Part shown: positions 1 to 12,150 of the stretch, one piece after another
How the letters are laid out: every line of letters starts with the position of its first letter
How positions within the stretch are numbered: position 1 is the stretch's first letter
Source: Epichloe hybrida
Lineage: Eukaryota; Ascomycota; Sordariomycetes; Hypocreales; Clavicipitaceae
Assembly (NCBI GenBank): GCA_019022495.1
Contig: JAFEKR010000001.1
Span: 6,076,001-6,140,000, forward strand
Reading direction: 5' to 3'
DNA: 64,000 nt
Notes under the pieces: generated by a model
What the model was told of the DNA's origin: nothing
What the model saw: only the letters and a program-made list of their open reading frames with translations
Database searches by the model: none
Program-made: the position numbers and the translations under genes

Positions 1-419
1 AGTAATAGAAAGTTCCTTTAACTAGAAAGGGCTAAAACTAGGTCTTATTTTTAACAACTATAATATAAGCCCTTTAGTTAGACTATTTAAAACTATAGTA
101 TTAAGTACCTTATTTATTTAAACTAATTATAAAAATTAATATAAGTTATCTATTTTTTTTCTAGCTATATAATAGGTAATAATATTTATTTTACTATATT
201 AAAGCTATATATAGGCTACTATTCAAATATTACTAACTATAATAAAAGGGGGTTATTTTTAATTAGTAATAATATTATTATTATTTCTTTTTATTTACCT
301 ATATCTCTAAATATAAGGTACTTTATCTTATTTTCTTTATAAGCTTTATTATAGTAATTACACCCTAAGTAAGTAGCTTATTTTATAATTAAGGTTAATT
401 ATATATAAGGGAGGTATTA
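1..419. other. RIP-degraded AT-rich DNA, no gene
   Basis: Very AT-rich sequence dominated by TA steps with almost no CA or TG dinucleotides, as expected after RIP. No reading frame or recognisable transposon domain is visible. A short purine run (aagggagg, about 408-414) lies just before the LTR that starts at 420. It could be a polypurine tract of an element extending left out of the window, but this is weak. Confidence 0.6.
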
Positions 420-575
420 TATTAAGAGCATAAAGGTTAAAGATAGAATATTTATTAAAGTAAGTCTTTAAAGAACCTTTAAGCTATATAAATAATAAAA
501 AGGCTAGCTAGCTATAAGATAGCTATATGCTTATAAAGTAAGGTATTTATTAAAAACTATATATATTATTAGTGC
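420..575 (+). repeat. LTR family 3, left part (positions 1-156) of a split copy
   Basis: It aligns without gaps to positions 1-156 of the 270-bp LTR at 26279-26548; the differences I checked are C-to-T or G-to-A changes. It stops exactly at the octamer attagtgc (568-575), where a hAT miniature element begins. The rest of the LTR (positions 149-270) resumes at 35694. The 5-bp flanks outside (tatta on the left, tttat on the right) do not match. I therefore cannot say whether this was a solo LTR or the edge of a full element. Confidence 0.85.
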
Positions 576-614
576 CAGAGTATTGCACTACAATTGATTT
601 GTAGTGTATTTTTT
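576..614 (+). mobile_element. 410-bp hAT miniature element, outer copy, first 39 bp
   Basis: Starts with the terminal repeat CAGAGTATTG and matches the start of the intact copy at 35080. After the T run it is interrupted by the gypsy element that begins TGTGAG at 615. The remaining pieces are 34905-35079 and 35498-35693, and 39+175+196 equals 410, the length of both intact copies. The 8-bp target duplication attagtgc lies at 568-575 and 35694-35701. Confidence 0.85.
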
Positions 615-697
615 TGTGAGAACAATGGTAGCTAGGCAAGAGGTATGGGGGCTCTGGTATATTAACTAAAGCTTGCTAGGTCTAACTGTGTTATGCA
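615..697 (-). repeat. Left LTR of the large gypsy element, first part
   Basis: Begins TGTGAGAAC and matches 34702 onward with RIP-type changes. It is interrupted after gttatgca (690-697), the 8-bp target duplication of the hAT element starting at 698. Confidence 0.85.
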
Positions 698-705
698 CAG
701 AGCTT

Positions 706-1113
706 TGTACTACACTACACTACATACTACACTACACTACATACTACACTACACTACATACTACACTACACTACATACTACACTACACTACATACTACAC
801 TACACTACTACACTACACTACATACTACACTACACTACATACTACACTACACTACATACTACACTACACTACATACTACACTACACTACATACTACACTA
901 CACTACATACTACACTACACTACATACTACACTACACTACATACTACACTACTACATACTACACTACACTACATACTACACTACACTACATACTACACTA
1001 CACTACATACTACACTACACTACATACTACACTACACTACATACACTACACTACACTACACTACATACATACTACACTACACTACATACTACACTACACT
1101 ACATACTACACTA
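706..1113 (+). repeat. 17-bp minisatellite (actacactacactacat) in hAT left subterminal region
   Basis: About 24 head-to-tail copies of a 17-bp unit with occasional shortened units. The same motif recurs near the right end of the element (13418-13510) in both orientations, so it is an amplified subterminal transposase-binding-type repeat. The array has no stop in two frames and gives a repetitive tyrosine/threonine/leucine translation. That is a by-product of the repeat, not a gene. Confidence 0.9.
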
Positions 1114-1190
1114 GGAGATTTTTCTACTACATGTAGTATTTGTAGTATTTTGTAGTATTTGTAGTATTTTATTATATTTAGTAATATAAT

Positions 1191-1470
1191 AGCTTATAAT
1201 AGCTTATAATAGCTTATAATAGCTTATAATAGCTTATAATAGCTTATAATAGCTTATAATAGCTTATAATAGCTTATAATAGCTTATAATAGCTTATACT
1301 AGCTTATACTAGCTTATAATAGCTTATACTAGCTTATACTAGCTTATAATAGCTTATACTAGCTTATACTAGCTTATAATAGCTTATACTAGCTTATACT
1401 AGCTTATAATAGCTTATACTAGCTTATACTAGCTAATAATAGCTTATAATAGCTTATACTAGCTAATAAT
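1191..1470 (+). repeat. 10-bp minisatellite (agcttataat / agcttatact)
   Basis: About 28 copies of a decamer. The first ten or so are agcttataat; later units alternate with agcttatact in a regular three-unit higher-order pattern, showing amplification of a trimer. It lies inside the hAT element, just left of the gypsy insertion. Confidence 0.9.
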
Positions 1471-1527
1471 ACTTTATAATATTATAAGTGTTAAAGTTTA
1501 ATAAAAATAAAATAGTAAATAAATAAC

Positions 1528-1744
1528 TGTAAGGGCTTGGGCTTTGCCTAAGCATTGTCCGTATAGCAGTTAGAGAGGGGAGTGGCAGAAGTAGTTAGGG
1601 TAAGGAAAGGAGGCTTATATAAGTAGCCTAAGGGGTATAAGGGGCACTACTAGGGATAGCCTCTTACCCTTCCTCCTTTTTCCTTAAGTCTCTTAATACT
1701 ATATTAATACCTTATTATAGTTACCTAAGGGCTAGTCTATAATA
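1528..1744 (+). repeat. 5' LTR of the 7.1-kb gypsy element
   Basis: 217 bp, gapless match to 8397-8613. Its left third keeps unmutated CA and TG sites (gcattgtcc, gcag near 1551-1571), while its right third is mutated. Confidence 0.93.
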
Positions 1745-4700
1745 ATTAAGAGACTTCCTTTAGTCCTTTTTAATAATTACTAAAAGATATAATAGAAATA
1801 CTAATAGATATATTAATAGATATAGTAAACACGCTTTAACTATAAGACTAACCTAGCTAGGGGATAATAACTCCCTTATATAATACTATAGCACTACTAG
1901 TAGCTTAATAGGCTTAATTTAAGACACTTTAACTTATACTTAATAAGTAAATAGTAAAACTTATATGCCTTTAATAATAAGTAGCTATAAATACTATAGG
2001 ACTCTTAACCTAACTACTTATTATAGCCTAGCCTAATACCCTAATAGTAAACCTTACTTTACCTCTTACCTTTAAGCTAGTCTTAACTATACCTAGGGTA
2101 AAATAAAAACCTATCCCTATAGGTAACTTATATAATAGTAATAAGGCCTTATTTACTATATAAAGGTTCCTAATAGAATATAAGCTATAGGTAAATAAGG
2201 ACTTTATTAGAACTAATAAGAATAAGTAAATATTTATTTACTAGAACTTATTCTCTAAAGTCTAGTCCTAGGTAGTTACTTTCTTTAAATAAGGCAGTAT
2301 TTATAATTTTAACCTAGCTAAATTCCTAGAATACCTTAGGTTTATATTCTCTAATTTATATAGGTAAGAGATAGCCCTTATAGAACTTAACTAGATAAAA
2401 TAAGGCCTAAGGGAGCTATTTTCTGCGTTTTTTATTTACTTTATAGAGAAGCTCTTATTAGTAAGAGGGGATTATTAGGGGGATAATATAAAGCTAGTAA
2501 AGCTTTAATAAGCGCTTAATAAGCGTTTAAGAGAAATTAGTATAGGCTAGGGTATTAGCTAAAGCGTGTGGCATATAGCTATTATATAGTATTATAAGAT
2601 TATAGTTAATATTAAGGCCCTTACTATAGAGAATAAGTACTAGTCCTAATATAAACTATAGCTAGCTAAACCTATACCTTAGACTAATTATAAGAGTAAT
2701 ATGCTAATAACTAGGGTGTGTGTAGTAGGGACTTAATTAGGAAAATAAAATAAGCTAGTTAAGAAGGAGAAAGGTCTAAAGCTAGCTATAAATATATAAT
2801 AGGCTAAATAAGTATTAGAAGCAAAGTTAGCTAAATACCATTAGAAGAGATACTACCTATAATATAAATCTAAGGACTACTATATTTAGGAGTGTACCTT
2901 TCTCTTACCCTATCCCTTATAGGTTAGTATTAACTTATATAAAGTAAATAAGAAAAGTGTAAATAAGGAGGTAAATATTCCCCTTATAGAAAATAAGTAG
3001 CCCCTAAGCAAAGTCTTATATAAGGGCAAGAAGGCTAACTATATACTATAATATAGAATAACTATTTAAGCTATATAGAGTTAGAGTAGGATATAGTATA
3101 ATATATAGACTAACTACTATTCTTAATTCCTATACTCTTTAATATATATTATTATATTAATATCTAGATTAATTATAGTTATAATTATTATAGTGCTATA
3201 AGTAAGTTAGTAGTAAAACAGTTTAGCCTAGAGCTTATATAGTTACTAAAGAGAAGGTATATCTAGACTATAGTAAAAATAGAAAAGAGAGAAAAGAGAG
3301 TATAGAAGAATACCTCCTTAATTACCTATATAGTATACACTAGAATAGACATTAATAGCTAGGAGTTATTAGTGTATTTATATATTATCCTAGGCCTTAT
3401 ATAAGATATTATACTTAGGATACTATAGCTAGAATATCGTAATATAATTATTTATATAGTAAAATAGTAATTAGTTATTAGAGTAGTAAAGGGCTTATAT
3501 ATCTCTAAAGCCTTTGCGCGTAGGGTAGAGACTTTAGTATAGGGGATTATTAAGTCCTTATATACTATAAAAGCGCGCTAGGCACACTATAGGAGGGACA
3601 CTTCTATAATATTTATTACTATAAGCCTTAGGGAGATAATAATAGTATTATAGATTATAGTGCCTAAGATAAAACCTAATAGCCTAGATATATTAATATT
3701 ACCTAAGGAGTTAGCTAACTTCGCGGACCTTTTTAATAAGGCTAAAGCTAATAGCTTACCTCCTTATTAAGGGTCCCTTAATTACTATATATACTTATGT
3801 AAGAATTAGGATAGGTCTAAACTAACGCTCCCTTAGGGACTGCTATATAATATACTAAGGGACTAGCTTCTAGAGGTTAGGCGCTAGATTATAGACTTAA
3901 TAAATAAGGGTTAGATCTATGCTAGCTTATTATTAGCTATAGCTTTAGTTCTCCTTATTAAAAAGGCTAATAGGGGTTAGCGTTTTTGCGTAAACTACCA
4001 CGCTCTTAATAAGATAATAGTATAGGATTACTATCCACTCCTATTAATTAAGGAGACACTCTATTCCTTATCCTAGGTATACTAGTTTATAAAGGTAAAT
4101 ATTTATATAGTATTTTATAAGCTATAGATTACTAAGGGCTAGGAGCACCTAATAGCGTTTTAAACTAGGTTTAGGCTATTTAAGTAGCTAGTTTACCCCT
4201 TTAGCCTAGCTAGCACACTAGTAATATTCTAATATTATATTAATAAGTCCTTAGGGGATATATTAGGGGACTTTATTATAGCGTACTTAGATAATATCTT
4301 AGTTTACTTAGGGGGATTAAGGAAAGACTATATAGCTAAGGTCTAGTTAATATTAGGCTACCTAAGGGATATAGGTTTATACTTAGACCTTAATAAGTCT
4401 ATGTTTATAGTAAAGGAGGTTTAATACCTAGAATATATTATTATAGTAAGTTATTTTATCTATCTAGACCTAGCAAAGGTTATAGCTATTAGGGAGTAAG
4501 TAGCCCTAATAAAACTTTAGGGGGTCTATAGCTTCCTAGGGTTTGCTAACTTTTACTATAACTTTATTAGTAACTTTTTAGAACTAGTAGCATTACTAAT
4601 ATAATTAACTAAGAGAAATATCCCTTTTTAATAAGAACCTAAAGAGAATAATACCTTTAATAGGCTAAAAGATGCCTTTATTATGTACCTAGTACTAGTA

Positions 4701-7700
4701 TAATAGGACCTAGATCTCCTTATAGTAGTAAAAGCTAATTATTTAAGAATAGCTATTAAAGAATGCCTTTCCTAGTAAGGCTAGGATAGCGTTATATACT
4801 TAGTTACCTACTACTTCACTAGCCTTATAACCTTATAAAAGAACTATATAATTTATAATAAGGAATTATTAGCTATTATCTTATGCCTTAAGGCATAGTT
4901 AGCTAAGCTATAGGGTGTTTCTAGTTTATTTATAATCTATATAGACTATAAGAACCTAGAGTACTTTATAACTCACTAGTTAATATTAGAGTAATAGGCT
5001 TAATAGGCAGATATACTTACACTATTTAATTTTTACCTCTAGTATAAACCTAGTATATAGGCATAGTAGCTTAATGCTTTTTCTTAAAGGGAATAGGACT
5101 AGGAAAGGGTAACCTCTAGAATAGAATATATCCTATAACCTATTACTATTATATAGCTCTTACTAATACTAGATAAATAGTAAGATAATAGTAATATAGC
5201 GTTATTACTAGCTAGTAAGGTTTTCTTTATTACTAAATACCTTTAGACCTTATAGGACTAGGCTATTATCTTAGACCTTATATATAGTATTTAATTAAGG
5301 GCTATCTAGGAAAGGGCCTAGAGGTTTTCTATTAAGGCACTTATAAGAGAGTAAGTAGTAAATTATTTTATAAGCGCTTATAGGGCGCTTTAGTTTAGGG
5401 GCTATACCTAGGTCCTAGTATAAGAGCCTCTTATAATAACCCTAATATAATAATACTATAATTTACTAGTAGTAAGGCACCTAGGCTATAACACTATATT
5501 CTAAATCTTATAATAGTAGTTTTACTAGGATAGAATATTATAAGATATTACTAGGTTTATTTATAACTATTACTACTATAGTAGTTATAAGAGCTATTAA
5601 TAGCGCTAGGGCTTACTAAAGCCTTTACCTATCCCTAACTAGTTTTAGTTATAAATCTCTATTAACTTATAATAAACTTACTAGCACTATCCCTAGAAAA
5701 GCTATAATACCTAATGGTTATTATAGATTAACTCTCTAAATTTATTTAGCTTAAGGCTATAACTTCTATAGGAGCTAAGGAATATATAGAGAGGTTTAAA
5801 ATAGTTTAGTAATAGTTTAGGGGGTTTCCTTAATTAATTATTATAGATTATAGTTTAGATTAGTTAGGAAAGTTTTAGATAATATTATACTCCCTAGTTA
5901 GAATTAATTAGTTACTTTCTATATTACACTACCTATAGACTAATAGTAATATAAAGCAAGTAAACTAAGAGGTATAGGTAATACTATATATTATAGTCTT
6001 TTTCTTATAGTTTAACTAGCTAGAATATCTAGCTACTTACTAGCTTATGATTAATAATAGGCTATTTTCTATAATAGGAGTTAGCCTAAATAAGCTACTA
6101 TATAGCTATAACCTAGAGCTAGTCTAGGCATTACTAAATATATTTGCTTTTATAATAATACTAAAGGGGTAAGTAATGCAGTTTCTTAAGTACCTTTAGG
6201 AGGGTATTTATCTAGTATAAGCTATAATAGCCTATATATAATAAAGGTAATAGAATGCTATATTTACTTTATGTTAGCTAGTAAAATAGTTTTAAGTTAA
6301 AAATAAGGTATAGCTTTTACTTAAAAATATTAAAACTAACTACCTCTTATAGAAACTTAATTAGGTAGTAGTAAAGTATATAGTTATAAAAGTCCTAATA
6401 TTACTTATAGTATAGCTTAATATGCTAAGAGGTATTTACCTAGTATTTTATATAAACCTTATTAAACACGCTATAAAGAACCCTTTCCCTAGTTAGAAGC
6501 TCTAGGACTCCTATCTAGGACTAAAACAAGTCCTTATAGAAGGTAATAATAAACTTATTAAGGAATATTAGGTTAAGTAAATCCTAGTGGCTTAGAATGC
6601 CCTAGGCTAGGGCAAAATATATAATATACTTATTAAGTAAGTAAGTTATATATAGCTTATATAGAAACTATTAGAGAATATAGTATAAACATAGGCCCTT
6701 AATAAGTTTAAGGTAAAATAAGGAGATATATAATATAATAATAGACTAAATTAATTTTAAAAGACTTATATACCTATAAAGACTTTAATAAGCACCTAAG
6801 GTACTAAATTACTATATTTTACTACTACTACTTAATAAGGATAATTATCTATTAAGTTATTACCTAAATTACTAGGAGAAGATAAATAAAGGTATGTTAC
6901 CTTTATCTAGAGTTATACTATAGCTACTATAGCTATAGTATTATTATTACTAGGTAATAGTTATAGTATAATAAGTTATTTACCTTATTTACCTTAGGCA
7001 TAACCTAGGACTTAGATAGTATAAATAGAGTTAGTATAAGGAGTATATATAGGAGGGGGTATAATAGAAAACCTAGTAAGTAAGTAGTAAGTAAGAGAAG
7101 GATAACTAAGGGAGGGAGAAGCATTATTTTTAGCTAGGGGATAGCTAGCTCCTAAGGCTCTAGGAATATAATTATAGGTTAAACCTATTATAGAAAGGAG
7201 GTATAATAGTTACTAGTGGTAATAAGAAGGAGATTTATTACTTAACCTAGTAATTTAAATATATTACTAGATTTTATCCTAGTAATAAGGCATTAAAGCT
7301 TAGAGGAGCGTAAAAGACTACTTATATATCTCTTTATATATTATAGTTAGTCCGCTAATAACTTATTAGTTTTATTAGAATAAAATGCTTATAGCTTACT
7401 ATATAAAATAAGCTATACTATAGCTAGCTAAAGGGCTAGTGCTAATAAAAGGGGTGACTTTAAGACTAGTTATATTTATTATAGTAGTATTAGTAGTAAG
7501 GGACGCCTTAAGGGCTAACTATATAGGAGCTAGATTAAACTAAGCTTAAGTAAGGAAAGAGTTTTACTAACTAATAAGGTAATAAAACCTTTAGGATAGT
7601 ATAAGTATTTTCTTTTTTATACCTAAAGTTTTAGGGACTCTAGGTTTAATAATATATATACCTATAGTAATCTTTGCCTTAATATCCTTTAGTATATAAT

Positions 7701-8396
7701 AGAGATAAAGGTTAGTAAATAAAAGCCTAGTGTATTATATATAGGAAAGGTATTACTTCTAATATAAAGGGTATAATTCTCTAGATTTAGGTAAATAATA
7801 TTCTAGAATACTAGTAGTAAGGGCTTATTTTACATATAGCCTATAAGGGCGCTAGACTAATTAGGGAGTAGTATATTAATTATTATCTAAGTTACCCTTT
7901 ATAAGAAACTTACTAATAAAATAGGCTAAAGGTATAGTAAGACTAGCTAGGGGCAAAGAAGGGTTAGATAGATTATAAGGTATATTCTAATAGGAGAATA
8001 ATTATTTAAGAAGGAGGTTTTAATAGGATAAAGGGAAAGGTATAATAGAATTATAATGGTAAAGGGATAGTATTATATAAGGGAAGGTAAGATATAAAAA
8101 GGAACTAAGTAAGATATTTATATATGGTTTTAAACCTATATTAGGTGATTAATAAACTAGTAGGGGTAAGGCTAGAGACTATAATAAACAATAGGTTAGT
8201 AAGGTAAACGCGTTATATATACTACAAAACTAAGGCATAGAAGTAAGGTAGTTACTATTACTATATAATAGCTAGTAAGGTAAATGCATTATATACCTAA
8301 TAATAATAAGTAAGGAATAGGATTAATTACCTATAGGATAATTTATAGGACTATTATAAAAAGGGGACTTATTAGACACGCCTAAGTAAGGGTATA

Positions 8397-8613
8397 TATA
8401 AGGGCTTAGGCTTTACCTAAGTATTATCTATATAGTAGTTAGAGAGGGGAGTGGTAAAAGTAATTAGGGTAAGGAAAGGAGGCTTATATAAGTAGCCTAA
8501 GGGGTATAAGGGGCACTACTAGGGATAGCCTCTTACCCTTTCTCCTTTCTCCTTAAGTCTCTTAATACTATATTAACGCCCTATTGCAGTCGCCTAGGGG
8601 CCAGTCTATAACA
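8397..8613 (+). repeat. 3' LTR of the 7.1-kb gypsy element
   Basis: 217 bp, followed by target duplication ATAAC. Its left part is mutated (starts TATAAGGGC) but its right part keeps gcagtcgcc and gggccagtc, the reverse of the pattern in the 5' LTR. Confidence 0.93.
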
Positions 8614-8760
8614 ATAACTTAAATATAAATATAAGTAAGTATAAGGAAATTACTATAGAAAAAGCTATAGTTTTTAATAACTTAGTATTTTAAGGTTTTT
8701 AAAAATAATAATAATATAAAAAAAAATTCTCTTTTATATTTTTAAAAATAATAATAATAA

Positions 8761-9065
8761 AAGTAATAATAGTAATAATAGTAATAATAGTAATAATAGT
8801 AATAATAGTAATAATAGTAATAATAGTAATAATAGTAATAATAGTAATAAGTAATAATAGTAATAATAGTAATAATAGTAATAATAGTAATAATAGTAAT
8901 AATAGTAATAATAGTAATAATAGTAATAATAGTAATAATAGTAATAATAGTAATAATAGTAATAATAGTAATAATAGTAATAATAGTAATAATAGTAATA
9001 ATAGTAATAATAGTAATAATAGTAATAATAGTAATAATAGTAATAATAGTAATAATAGTAATAAT
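8761..9065 (+). repeat. 9-bp minisatellite (aataatagt)
   Basis: About 34 near-perfect copies of a nonamer, with one 3-bp shortened unit near 8848. It lies in the hAT element to the right of the nested gypsy element. Confidence 0.9.
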
Positions 9066-9129
9066 GTTTAAAAAAGTATATTAGGGGAAAACTAGACTAA
9101 ACTAGGAAAAAACCCCTATTATACACTTA

Positions 9130-12100
9130 TTCTGAGTTAGAATAAATATCTTCTGAAGATTCATTAGAAGAATCTTTAGAGATATTCTCAGAGGAATGTT
9201 AAGATTCCTCTGATAGAGAGCTAAAGTAATTATAAAGCTCTAAATATTGCTTAACCATAATATTATCCTCCTTTTGCCAATTCTTTAAAAGAATTAATTC
9301 CTTAATAGTAGAATGCTTTAAGGAAGTTCTTCTTTTTATAATAATATTCCCTCTAGTATTAAAAGCACTTTCAATAGCACCAGAAGTAGTAGGAATAGCT
9401 AGATACTTTCTAGCAATTATACTTAAAATAGGGAAAGATTTAAGGTTATCTTCTCACTATTTAAATATATCTTCCTATAATAATGTTAGTAAATTAATAG
9501 AATATTAGGGAAGTCTAGCTTACCTTATCTTCTTTAGCTTCTAGCTTAGTAAAGGTAGAGATTTTGTTTTTTCTAGTTTTTTAAATCGATTTGTCTCTCT
9601 CATTCATAAATAAACCTTTATATAGCTTAGAAGCTAGTTTAGGCCTTAGATTATTAAAAGTCCTAGGCTAACTAGGCCCTCCAATTTCCACTTGAAATCG
9701 GGTATTTTCTAACTCTGAATTTTCAGAGCCTAGGCTTTGATTAGCCTAATTCTCTTTATAGGTAGGTAAAATCCTAGTAAATCTATTAGTAATAATAATA
9801 ATAATAATAATAATACTTACAAATCATATTCATTTTGTAAGTCTTCTAATAGCCTTATTCTAGTCCTTGCTTGTAAGTTAAGCCTATCTTATATAGTAAC
9901 AAGATTAAGCCTAGGATCTAGTAGCATAGCATATAAATAAGGCTTATAAAAGTAATAATTATTATCCATATCTTATGGAAAATAATTACCTAGTTTATCT
10001 AAGCCTTTATTTATAGAGGCTATAAAGACCTTGCCTCGAGGATTATAAACCTTCTATAATACTAATTAGTTAATATATAACAAATAAAGGGGAAAAGGGA
10101 ACTAAAGAGTAAATACCTAACGAATATAAGCCTCTTAGTCCTCTTTTATATTAATAAGATATTTATATATCCTAATAATAAAAAGTGGGACTAAACCTAA
10201 AGTATTATACTTCTAGCTTTAAAGTATAATAGTAAGTTTATAAAAAATCTCTAATATAGCACTTAAAGTTACTAAATCTGCCCATTCTTAAGCTATAGGC
10301 ATAGCATCTTTTATAGCAGCTATATTAGTTTCTCTATTAAGAAGAATAATAGCTTCCTTAAGCTCTAAGGAAGTATTAATTATCTTATAGGTTAAACTCC
10401 ACCTTATTTCATTAGCTATAAATATAAAGGGATTAGTATTAAGTCTAATATAGTAAATAATATAATAAGAATAACTTACCTAGAGGAATTCTTATAATAT
10501 TACAATTCTTAGCAATATAGCCTTCTTTTTTTGCCTTTTATAAAGATTTTAGCCAAAGTTTATATAATCCTTAGTTATTCTTAATAAGAATAGCAAGTCT
10601 TTTAACTTTGCCTAGTAAACCTATTAAATTATTAGTAAAACTTATTATAAGAATTATAATAAATTACTTACTATTTACTAAGCATTTAAATTCCTTAAAA
10701 TCTTCCTTCTCTTTAATAGAAGAGATATCCTTAGTAAAATAGTAAAGATATTCATTATTTCTATAGGATTCTAGATCTTCCTTTAAAGAGGTTAATTTTA
10801 TAAATTCAGTGATAATATCCTTTGTAACAATGTTAAAAACATGTGTAATACATCGGATATTATATAGCTCATGAATAATACTATTATAATTCTTACTAAT
10901 ATAAGAAGTTATAAAAGTATTATTATTAGAGCCATTATCCCTAGTAAAACTATAAAAAGTTAGCTACTATTTAGATTCCTAATAGAATATATTAATATAA
11001 GACTAATAACTTACCTAAGGATATACTTAGGCTCTAAACTATAATCTCTAATAAGATTATTAAAGCATTAATAAATATAAGCCCTAGTATAAGAATTTAA
11101 TAGATATTTAAAGCCTATAAGTTATAATATTAATAAATAAGAGTAAAATTAATTAGAAAAGAGAAATCTTACCTATAAGCTTATATTTAAGCTTAAAAGT
11201 AAGGCTAATCCAACTTACTATAACTCCTAAGTAAGACTTAGAATTTATAGAAGTCCAAATATCTAACTAAATAGATATAAGACCTTAATATTATAACTTA
11301 TATTGGATTTGCTAAACAATCTAATGCTTAGAGGAATTTTACATAGAATTAATTCCATATGTAATTATTTAATAGTTTAGTAAGGAAGCTAGATTATTAT
11401 TCCTAGTATTAAGATTAGCTTTTATCTCTTAATAAAATCAAAGGAATACTTACTTAGAATAATATTCTAGTAATTCCTTAAAGGATTTACTATTTATAAT
11501 AGTAAAAGGAATATTATTCTCTAGTATAAACTTAATAACTAGAGTAATAGCCTTTTTAAATAAAAATTCCTTAATAATTATATTATTTTAAGGCCTTTTT
11601 ATAGAAAAATAAGAGGTTAAAGAGGCTTGTGTATTAGGTGGTGAATCTTATTGGATTTCAGGTACTAAGAAATAGTTAGTAAAAGGAAATAATAGTAAAT
11701 AAATAGAATTAAATACTTACAAGTAACCTTAAAAGGTTTTTTTTCTTCTAATTTAGAAGTTATAACCTTAGGATATTTAGCTTTATAGTAGCTAACACCA
11801 TTAGAAGCTTAAAATCGCTTAGCTTTACATTTAAAGCTATAAGAGCAGCTATCTTGTATACAAAAGCATATAACTTCTCTCTCTTTATTATATTTAATTT
11901 TAGATAACTGAAAATTAAATAAATTATAAGTAAAAATATATGCTTTTAAAGCAAACTAATAGCTAGGTTGATTTTTAGGGGCTTTTTCGTATAATCCTAG
12001 AAGTCTACTAGCTTTAACTTAGCTAGAAGACTCAGAATTATTATCTAAGATGCAAGAGGAAGAGTCTAGGTTAAATTCCGACATTTCTTCGATTTTTCTG

Positions 12101-12150
12101 ATTTTCCCGATTTTTTCCCGATTTTTTCTGATTTTTTTCTGATTTTTTCT
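9130..12150 (-). pseudogene. hAT transposase, degenerate
   Basis: The complement of 9262-9420 gives an uninterrupted stretch typical of the hAT C-terminal dimerisation domain (ARKYLAIPTTSGAIESAF, then KRR and LLKNW). Further upstream on the minus strand (about 11900-11760) a cysteine-rich segment resembles a DNA-binding N-terminus. Stops and frame breaks separate the parts, so no intact transposase remains. This stretch keeps more CA and TG dinucleotides than its surroundings, which suggests milder RIP. It belongs to the hAT element at 698-13521. Confidence 0.8.

Larger units (their letters stand above)
1528..8613 (+). mobile_element. Ty3/gypsy LTR retrotransposon, full length, RIP-inactivated
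   Basis: LTRs of 217 bp each (1528-1744, 8397-8613) begin TG and end CA (tata/aata where mutated). The 5-bp target duplication is ATAAC (1523-1527, 8614-8618). Plus-strand relict domains appear in gypsy order. A gag zinc-knuckle relict lies near 2845-2895. Reverse transcriptase lies near 4190-4320, with IAYLDNILVYL in place of YLDDILVYS. An integrase segment near 5712-5775 contains LSKFI. Frames are broken by many TAG and TAA codons from RIP. The element is 7,086 bp long and inserted into the hAT element. Confidence 0.93.

Noticed and set aside
673..1155. Two long overlapping open frames with Tyr/Thr/Leu/His repeats
   Set aside because: They are translations of a 17-bp tandem array; a 17-bp unit has no fixed frame and the amino-acid pattern simply repeats every three units.
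706..1470. CRISPR-like regular repeats
   Set aside because: Units are directly adjacent with no unique spacers, and the sequence is eukaryotic transposon DNA.
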